Positions 62,736-64,000 of a stretch of DNA of 64,000 nt are shown here, piece after piece (positions within the stretch are counted from its first letter, which is position 1; each line of letters begins with the position of its first letter). This stretch comes from Helopsaltes ochotensis (taxonomy: Eukaryota; Chordata; Aves; Passeriformes; Locustellidae). Location: positions 127,166 through 191,165 of the forward strand of contig VXBM01000095.1 of NCBI GenBank assembly GCA_013400155.1, read 5' to 3'. Below the pieces are notes generated by a model, which saw only the letters and a list, made by a program, of their open reading frames with translations, made no database searches and was not told where the DNA came from. The translations under genes and the position numbers were made by a program.

Positions 62736-64000
62736 CTGCAAACGCTGCCCGGGAGTGAAAGGAGAGAGTGTGTCAGCCAGGGCTGGGGGCAGCAGCAGAG
62801 GGCTGGGACCCTCGGCCCAGGGCTCAGAGGGGACCCTGGTCACACGGGGAGGGGATGGTGCATGGAGTGACTCTTCCAGCAGCATTTGGCAGTACCCCAA
62901 AAGCCTCAGGGAGTCACCTTTGCTTTAATGCTTGCTGCACAGAGCACAGCAGCTCCTCCTTCCATCCGAAATATGGGGAGCTTCCTGGTAACAGAGGGAA
63001 ACTGTTACCAGGCAAGACCAGCTGCAAGGAGGAAGAAGAGAGAGCTGCAATGCCACAGGCTTCAGAGCAGACCTATTTTCCAATTAGGGTTGATTACAAA
63101 GCATTACTAAGTAACTACAGCAGGTTAACAAGGTTAGAGTCTGCGCCTTTGATGCAGATAAGAACATCCACCTGCACAAACCTTTGCACAGCATCAATTC
63201 CTGTCACCCTGAGCTGATCAAATGAAAATTGCAGAGTCAAGTAAAGTGAAGCAAGAACCCAGGAAAATGTGGAGGGGCAAATCATTACTGGAGGCATGTG
63301 GATTGAGCATCAGGAGTGATGAAGAAGAATGGATCACTTTTGCCAGTCAGGGAGGGACTGATGCTGTGCACGGCAGAAGAGAATGCAGAGGAGGATTAAG
63401 CCTGACCTGAACAGACATCACTAAGACAGGTAGAACCTCTTTCCAGGAAAGGGAAACAAACTCATACCCTCCAACATCACTGAAGTGGCTGCTGCTGGGT
63501 AAATTCCCTGAAATGTTCACTGAACTGCTTCTGCCATTCATGGTATTTTTTCCCCTCTCACATTCATGCTCAGTAGGATCAAAATTACTTGTAATCTTTC
63601 CTGTCTGTCAAAACCACTTTATTCAGGATTGGCATTTAATTTCCCTGCAGCTCCAGCTCTATTACAAATTAATCCAGGATCTGTGCATATAAGAGGCCAA
63701 AAATTCTCTCTGTCTCTCTGCTACCAACACATGCACATGCAGATTAGCCTACTTTCTTCCTGCTGCCATCTGCTGCTCACTCCTAGGTCAGTGAATGATT
63801 GAGAGGGGCTCTGGGTCTCGTGATGTTTGTGGGCAGTGTTAGAGGAAGAGGGAGGGTGCACATCAGCCTGGTGCTGATGGTTTGCACAAGATGCTGAGGG
63901 GATGCACTCACAAGCTTCCATGCAAGCCATGGGGGAGCACAGGAATACACAGCACTCTGGAAGGGCTATGGATATAACTGGTACAAGCCTTTGGTCAGGA
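62736..64000 (-). other. Presumed last intron of the minus-strand SLC6-like gene
   Basis: No membrane-helix exon with SLC6 signature residues was found on the minus strand up to the window edge, so the preceding exon should lie beyond it. Nothing else was recognised here. Confidence 0.35.

Overview
This window is vertebrate nuclear DNA, most likely from a bird. The evidence is split genes with clean GT-AG introns, an unmistakable CR1-type LINE 3' end near 28.14-28.38 kb (plus an older CR1-like relic near 14.93-15.03 kb), low overall repeat density and compact introns. Another sauropsid cannot be excluded from the sequence alone.

One gene dominates the window: IQSEC3 (IQ motif and Sec7 domain ArfGEF 3, also called BRAG3 or synArfGEF), on the + strand. 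Twelve coding exons lie between 17627 and 50184. Their splice phases join into one continuous frame of 973 complete codons plus the stop. The order is: a low-complexity N-terminal exon ending in the linker before the IQ motif (17627-17915); a very large exon with the IQ motif and a Ser-rich region (24004-25082); four exons with the Sec7 nucleotide-exchange domain (29234-41897, the last leading into PH); three exons with most of the PH domain (42675-46241); and three exons with the C-terminal tail (46954-50184), which ends in a proline-rich segment and a class I PDZ ligand. The first ~200 residues known from mammalian IQSEC3, including the N-terminal coiled coil, are not in the window. The 17.6 kb left of the first visible exon is therefore read as intron.

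Downstream of the stop codon lies a probable 3'UTR of about 1.3-2.6 kb, then some 10 kb with no gene I can recognise. At 62640-62735 on the minus strand there is a short coding-like segment with an acceptor, 31 codons, strong GC3 bias and a stop. Its C-terminal sequence resembles the tails of SLC6 GABA/betaine/taurine transporters. In human, SLC6A12 and SLC6A13 lie just downstream of IQSEC3 on the opposite strand, so this is proposed as the last exon of that convergent neighbour, at moderate confidence.

No wholly new system was found. The items most worth a second look are a perfect 21-bp-stem hairpin at 1070-1115, a duplicated splice donor 25 nt apart that would delete the PDZ-binding tail of IQSEC3, the convergent SLC6-like terminal exon, a 9-bp minisatellite at 36104-36168, and several non-coding stretches that look like conserved regulatory elements.
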